Below are positions 58,278-64,000 of a stretch of DNA of 64,000 bases, piece after piece (the stretch's first letter is position 1; every line of letters begins with the position of its first letter). The notes below the pieces were generated by a model. That model made no database searches, was not told where the DNA came from, and was given only the letters and a program-made list of their open reading frames with translations. The DNA lies in assembly GCF_905475465.1 (NCBI RefSeq), contig NC_062249.1:3980501-4044500 (forward strand), given 5' to 3'. The position numbers and the translations under genes are program-made. Origin of the DNA: Pieris napi (lineage: Eukaryota > Arthropoda > Insecta > Lepidoptera > Pieridae).

Positions 58278-59358
58278 ATACATTATGCGTATATATTACA
58301 ACAATTAGAACGTGTTACAAAAGTGCGTGCCTACGATCGACTATATCATCTTTGTCTAACACGGTCCTAGAACGGCCGTGGCATGACTCTGTGCATTGTG
58401 AAAACTCCGTAAGGGCTAAAACTTCCAGCAATAGTCGAAATTTAAACAAATAACATTAAGTTTCTAATCCTAGATTAATTAATAAGGCAGTGAAAACAAT
58501 ATTTCGTAGAGATTGAGTAATATGTATGCATTTAAAGGACTCGTAACTAAGCAATCGTGATTAGTTAGAAGTGGAATCTAGTTTGCGCCAAACAGGGACG
58601 GCTGTGGCTGTAAAAATGAATTAGTAAACTGACTGCAGAGCTCGGGTGCCAACACGCCTATATACTTTGATATGTAATAGTGTCCCAGATTGGATAAGCC
58701 GTTTATACAGTGCTCCTAATACGTAGAAATATTTGTGCGATAATAGACTACGTATTTTTTTTCGAGTATCGAACAATTATATGCAATTCTGTAATGCAAA
58801 GTTGAACTTACCTACCTAACTGCTAGTAGTGGAGAAGAGAAGCGCGTGACAGAGTGGAGAATGGGGGACTATGAGATACACCAAAGCACGTGATACGTTT
58901 AGGACCAAGGAAAAATGCGATTCAATTTAATCGCTAAACTGAACTATATCCCAACTAAATCAAACATTGATAATACTAATTATTATATACGAATGCGATA
59001 AACCCAATTAAAAAACTTAATCTTCGTGTTTTAAGTCTATCTAGTCTTTACACTCCTTTAGGAAGACCGTGAGTTTGTATAAAAAACTTAATAGATAATT
59101 CAAATATCTATATATAATCGCTTACGTCGAAGTTATTGGAGGACAGAGGCTTTCAAAGTTTATACAAGCAGTTAATGATCCCCCTGATTACACGTGCTTT
59201 CAAACTTATCATACAGACCTCCAATTTGTGTCGAAACTTTGCGAAGCCTTTGTGCTACTTAGAACCAATTGAGAATAAATAAGTGCCTTGTGTTTGTTGG
59301 CGTTGGAAAAAAAAGTATTTATTTCAATACATTTATTTACGAAAGTGTTCTGCGGAAG
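58278..59358. other. No gene seen
   Basis: AT-rich single-copy DNA. Confidence 0.45.
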
Positions 59359-59548
59359 CAGTGTTAGCCTAGTGGCTTCATCGTGTGGACCAATGGACTT
59401 TCTTTCTATGTGCGCATTTAACATTCGCTCGAACCGTAAAGGAAAAAAACGTGAGGAAACCGACTTGTCTTAGACCCAAAAAGTCGATGGCGTGTGTCAG
59501 GCACAGGAGGCTGATCACCTTAGTGCCTATTAGATTGAAAAAAATGCG
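59359..59548 (+). mobile_element. tRNA-derived SINE with internal deletion
   Basis: Head cagtgttagcctagtggctt joins directly to tgtggaccaatggactttct, so the B-box segment is gone. The body is otherwise well kept (aaaaagtcgatggcgtgtgt, caggcacaggaggctgatca). Confidence 0.8.
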
Positions 59549-60033
59549 TAAATGCGTACAAAGTACACATGTCAGAAGTGAATCTTCTTTGTAAATTAAT
59601 TATTGAGTAATTAAGCTGCCCAAATCTCATAATTTAATTCTGCTAGTCGTTCTATATTAATGATTGATACTAAGGCTAATTAAAAACCCGAACTGAAATT
59701 AGTTGTTGTTATGTATATAGAAATACCAACATTAATTAATATGGTAACAATTACCAAATAATATAACAAATTCATTATTATCATAATTGCTAACTTATGT
59801 CCACATTTTCTAAAATAGCCAACTGGGTCTTATCAAAACAGGTCTTGTTTCTGTGCCCTTATAAAAATAACCAACAAAAATAATGGTAATTTAGTTACTT
59901 AATAAAATAATAATGATATTGATATGTATCGGTCTCAATCGCTCTCTCCCTTTTCTTCGACAAAAACGCTGCACATATTCGTGACGTTCCGTAAAAATTT
60001 TACGCTCATGCGCCTTAAGAAGTTTCACTTCCT
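59549..60033. other. No feature seen
   Basis: AT-rich DNA. Confidence 0.4.
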
Positions 60034-60090
60034 GAAGCAGATTCAGAAATCTGAGGCCCAGACCTAAGGAGGTTGTAGTGCCACTGATTT
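60034..60090 (+). mobile_element. SINE tail only
   Basis: agattcagaaatctgaggcc, cagacctaaggaggttgtag, tgccactgattta: the last 57 bases of the SINE, 5'-truncated. Confidence 0.75.
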
Positions 60091-61115
60091 ATTAAATTTT
60101 TCTGCGGAAGCGAATAAATCAAACATTTTTTAAAATTAATACGCATAATTTCTGTTCTTTTAAATAAACGAACAGATTCGAGCTTTAACGTTTCTGCTAT
60201 GGACTTATTTTTAACGAATCAAAGAAAATTTATCATACGATGGATAGTAAAGGCAATTTAAGCTGTTAAATTATTATAATAACAAGTAATAAAGGTTTCA
60301 TTTCAAAAATCCTTATTAGTAAATTAGGTTAGACTTAAATTACTTATTAGTCTTAAGTAAGGCTAGATTGTAATGTGCCATGATGTCTTAGTAAAGACAC
60401 ATGTATATAAAAAAATAATTCATATGCGTAAAGAGAATTTCGTAAATAAAAGAAAAATTGCGGTTGTCGATCATTGTCAGCGGGTTTAGTAAATCACTTA
60501 TTATTGACAGGCCTTGAGAGATCCTTGGGGATTTTATCTCGTTATATACCAGTATATATAACGTTATATACAGTCGCTATAAGCGCTATCTAATTACATC
60601 GAATCCTCTTCGTTAAACTGAGTATTTAAATAAAAACATTGTTATAACAGAACAGTCCTTAGAATCAATTAGTGAAAGTAAAATTAGTTGTGAATTCTTG
60701 GACTGATATTAGGTTTCCCCTCCCCCATACCCCCTGGTGGGAGATCTAAAAGGGGCGCAGGTTATTTTGCTAAGTGTTTGCTGGTTTCAATTGAAGAGAT
60801 CGTTGTTTAGATTATAAAACGCCTGAGCAAATTTATACGGTGATTGTAATATCATTAAAATGTCATTGAAAACAATTGTGAAAACAAGTACTAGTACTGC
60901 GCTGGTACTTTGTTACTTTCAATGCGATGCCGATGTTTTTGTATTGAATTCTGATGTTCTCTCAACAGCCGTAGTCGAAATCGCAGTTTTTGGATCATAA
61001 AGGCACCGATACTGTCACTGGCCGAACCGGTCACAAGTTCACTCTAAATTACGAATACGAAATTCCACCCGTATCACGTCGATTTCCATCGTTCCACAAC
61101 TGAGCGTTTTTTTGA
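60091..61115. other. No gene seen
   Basis: AT-rich. A palindromic tatataac/gttatata stretch near 60,541-60,570. Confidence 0.4.
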
Positions 61116-61314
61116 GGCAGTTTTTGCCGCGCACCGCCACTATGTGGAACCAGCTGCCCACTGAAGTATTTCCGAACCAATTCGACTTAGGAAAAGAGCG
61201 TACCAATTTTTAAAAGGCCGTTGACACACTCGCCAGCCCTCTGGCATTGAGAATGTCCATGGGTAGTATCACTTAACATCAGGTGAGCCTCCTGCCCGTT
61301 TGTTCTATAAAAAT
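61116..61314 (+). pseudogene. LINE 3' end (jockey-like), copy 3
   Basis: gccactatgtggaaccagct, cccactgaagtatttccgaa and ttaacatcaggtgagcctcc match the 24,475 copy. An internal deletion after the FDLG codons breaks the frame. Confidence 0.75.
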
Positions 61315-63415
61315 TGTGACAGAATAGCAAATTCTGCGCATTTAACAAATCTTACATACTTTCTTGAGTTTATATTCCAACCAATATGAGATTATGTTAG
61401 CAATTACTATCGTAATACAAATAATTAAGTTGTATGACGACAAGCATGTAGGTAATACGTAGGACAAACGTACTTCTTTAATTTTGTCACTTGTATTATG
61501 ATTGACCTAATATTGCATATACATGCTAGTATTTAAATAATTTGTTATGATTATGGGATGGTAAAGAAAGTTCCCGTAGGCCTTTTTAATTATCGAGATA
61601 AAATGAGTTTTAATAAATAAAAAATTGTTTCACAATGGAAACTCCAATTCAGAGAGAAAATACCACTTACATTACTTATTTAATATATAATTACAATTTC
61701 TGTAAACAGCTTTAACAATTTTAATTCGAACTCGATACAAAGTAAAAACTAAAATTAAAGTGAAGCGAGGTGTAGCGACGTCCAGCTAAAACAAAGAAGA
61801 CACGTAAATTGGAAACTTTTCGTTTCGCCCGATCGCGCTACGTACGAATAACATTGGTTTTTAGTTTGACTACAACACTTGTTAAAATATTTATTTTGTT
61901 TTCTGCCTACCGATTTCGGGAGAAGCGAAAATTTTAGAGTAAAATTCACAGACTAAACACATCTGAATACAAATTGGTATTGCCAGATGATGGTTTCTTT
62001 TTAATTTAAAAAAATTGGTTATGGCGTAAAACTGTTTCAGATTTCTATATGGATTTTATTTTTTTTGTGCAAGTGTTACCAAACAGAAAACTAAAGCCCA
62101 GATCTAAAAGATGATCACTGTCTTGGTTTAGGTAGGTGATCATCCTATTATGTCTGCGACGGCAACAGCGTTTTTAGTTTTTCTCTCGATACTTTTCTTC
62201 ATCCTGTCAGCAAGTATACATTGTAGACTCTTGCTCTTCGTAGTCTTAATTAAAGCACCAGCTCTGGGGTCACCGGTACTATCTACCAGGCGCCAACCAC
62301 CAATAGATTGGTAATATTAAATAATTTATTCAGATTTGTGTACATTACGAAACAATTTTATTTAAAAAACCGTCTTCATTCAGCACTTTTCTGCGGTTTC
62401 CTCTTCATTTACTGAGTTCAGTCGTGCGGCAAGGCTGACCAATATTCGCTTTTGGTACGTGATTTATATGGCTTTAAATGAATATAATCATTTAGTAGCA
62501 CATTTGTCTACTAAGGTACAGTTCGTTTATTCAATACCTGACATTTTGGGATCCGGAAAACAATTGCTGACTTGAAGGGCACAGAATATTCCTTAGTTCC
62601 ATATAAAGAACAGTCTCTATACTATAGTTTCCAAAGTTGATGATTAAATAAATAATAGTTTAAAAAAACTAAAAAACACGCTTTTAAAGCACATCAAACT
62701 AAAAAGTGAAAAATAATTCCTAATTTAGGCTGAAAATGGTAATGAACAAAAAATACTGGTATTATTGTGAAAAAGCGTGGGTTGCTCTATAGACGAAAAA
62801 TATGGCACAAATTTTTTGATTATTGCATTGTCATCGATCTTTGACAGGTGCGCAAAATTTTAATAAAATCTGTCCGTTTAAAGTGGGTCAAAATCGAGTC
62901 CGAAGGAGTCGGTTACATACATACATACAGGTGAAGCTAATATAAAGCGTGTAAAAAGACGTTCTTCTGTGTTACGTGAAAGATGTTAGGTACTAACAAA
63001 CAGTCCCGTTTTTAATATTACAATCGTTAATCATTACGAACTTAGATCAGACATTCTACGTCACATTTCTAGGTCGGTTTTATTGATTTCTTTTGAAGGC
63101 ACATACATATACATTATACATACTGAGTTTAGTAGGTATTTTGTATAGCAAATATAGGCATGAAACAAAAATATAAAGCAATATTAAAGTTGTATCGACA
63201 GTAACAGCTGGGCAATCCCACATGACGCTTAATTAAACAGTTAGAATATAATTAAACTCAAACAAATGCAGTTAACTGTGTGTAAAACAACCAAATGTTC
63301 GGATAATGCCCCTTCACTCGGGCCTGACCGTCATAAAGAAGGCTCGCGGCTTCACCCGGGTTTAGGTCTCGTTTCCACTATACATTATATCCTAAATAGA
63401 TTTTTGAAGTTATAC
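61315..63415. other. AT-rich DNA, no gene seen
   Basis: A fragment resembling part of the SINE lies near 62,097-62,155. A short T(ACATA)n run near 62,915. Nothing else recognised. Confidence 0.4.
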
Positions 63416-63731
63416 TTCTTTAGGCGCGTTATGAAAAATTTATGAGAGTGAGCGCGCGCACCGTGACACAAAATTAACAGAATGAAGTTGCCCACGGAAG
63501 ATGCTACGGCATTGGACATAATTTAAAAATAACATTCGAATAATAATAGAATTTATGTTACACTTAATGTAAGAGAATAATAATAAATATTTATTGATTT
63601 AATTTTTCAAATGTAAACTGAACTTAATTGACTATAATGACTCCTTTTCCAGTCTTTGATTATTTAATTGTAATTAATTATTTGCATGCAATCAAAAGCT
63701 ATTTTTAATAATGCCAAAGAAGTATAACTTC
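63416..63731 (+). mobile_element. TIR element, 316 bp
   Basis: Left end gaagttatacttctttaggc; right end gccaaagaagtataacttc, inverse with one mismatch over 19 bases. Left subterminal block gcgcgcgcaccgtgacacaa. Same family as 55,972. Confidence 0.75.
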
Positions 63732-63840
63732 TTACGCGCGTACATAAGTACACGCACCCTATTTTAAAGCTTTTATCCTTTCTTTCTCCGCCTTTGACAT
63801 CAGGCTTTCACTGTTTGGAGTATAATAATAATTTATTTGT

Positions 63841-64000
63841 TGCAAGAATACTGAACATGGTATAAAAATGTGTAAGGTACAATCTTAAGTTCGCATATTC
63901 TGCCACACACAATGCGCCCAAATTTGTCTTAAGGAATTTTACATTTTACATTATTAATTAAAGTCAATTCTTATATTATTTATGCATCTATTACAAGCTT
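63841..64000 (-). repeat. LINE-like 3' tail running off the window
   Basis: tgcaagaatactgaacatgg, cgcatattctgccacacaca and caaatttgtcttaag match 29,593-29,690. It extends past the right edge. Confidence 0.55.

Noticed and set aside
16616..60090. tRNA genes suggested by A- and B-box matches
   Set aside because: All are heads of one interspersed SINE family with a shared non-tRNA body; none folds with an acceptor stem.

Overview
This is AT-rich nuclear DNA from an insect, most probably a moth or butterfly (Lepidoptera). The evidence is spliced genes with GT/AG introns and AATAAA signals, a tRNA-headed SINE present in about ten copies, short Helitrons opening TCTATATATA-like and closing CTAG, and jockey-like LINE tails of lepidopteran type. 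I cannot name the species.

Bases 1-15,100 are gene-dense with five conserved housekeeping genes: an omega-class glutathione transferase (minus strand, 3' end beyond the left edge), the centriole protein Cep135/Bld10 (plus), a TMEM170 membrane protein (minus, tail to tail with Cep135), the nucleolar GTPase GNL2/NGP1 (plus, head to head with TMEM170) and the BCNT-domain chromatin protein CFDP1/Yeti (plus, behind GNL2). They do not form a pathway; the grouping looks like ordinary insect gene order. Exon joins were derived by hand from splice sites and reading phase.

Bases 15,100-64,000 hold no complete gene that I can support. The stretch is a patchwork of transposable-element relics in AT-rich single-copy DNA: the SINE family, at least six LINE 3'-end families, Helitrons, a hAT MITE with an exact 8-bp target duplication, a palindromic MITE family in four copies, a TIR element family, and a complex foldback element. 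Two exon-like islands stand out. One is a signal-peptide-like first exon with a consensus donor at 32,301-32,358 (plus). If real, the following 31 kb is its first intron or part of it. The other is a 194-bp open segment between a good acceptor and a GTAAGT donor at 18,636-18,829 (minus).

I found no prokaryotic-type system, CRISPR array, rRNA gene or intact tRNA gene, and no complete transposase or reverse transcriptase. The most distinctive material is structural: the palindromic element whose copies have lost opposite arms, the three-module foldback, and a LINE 3' hairpin whose pairing persists while its sequence drifts.
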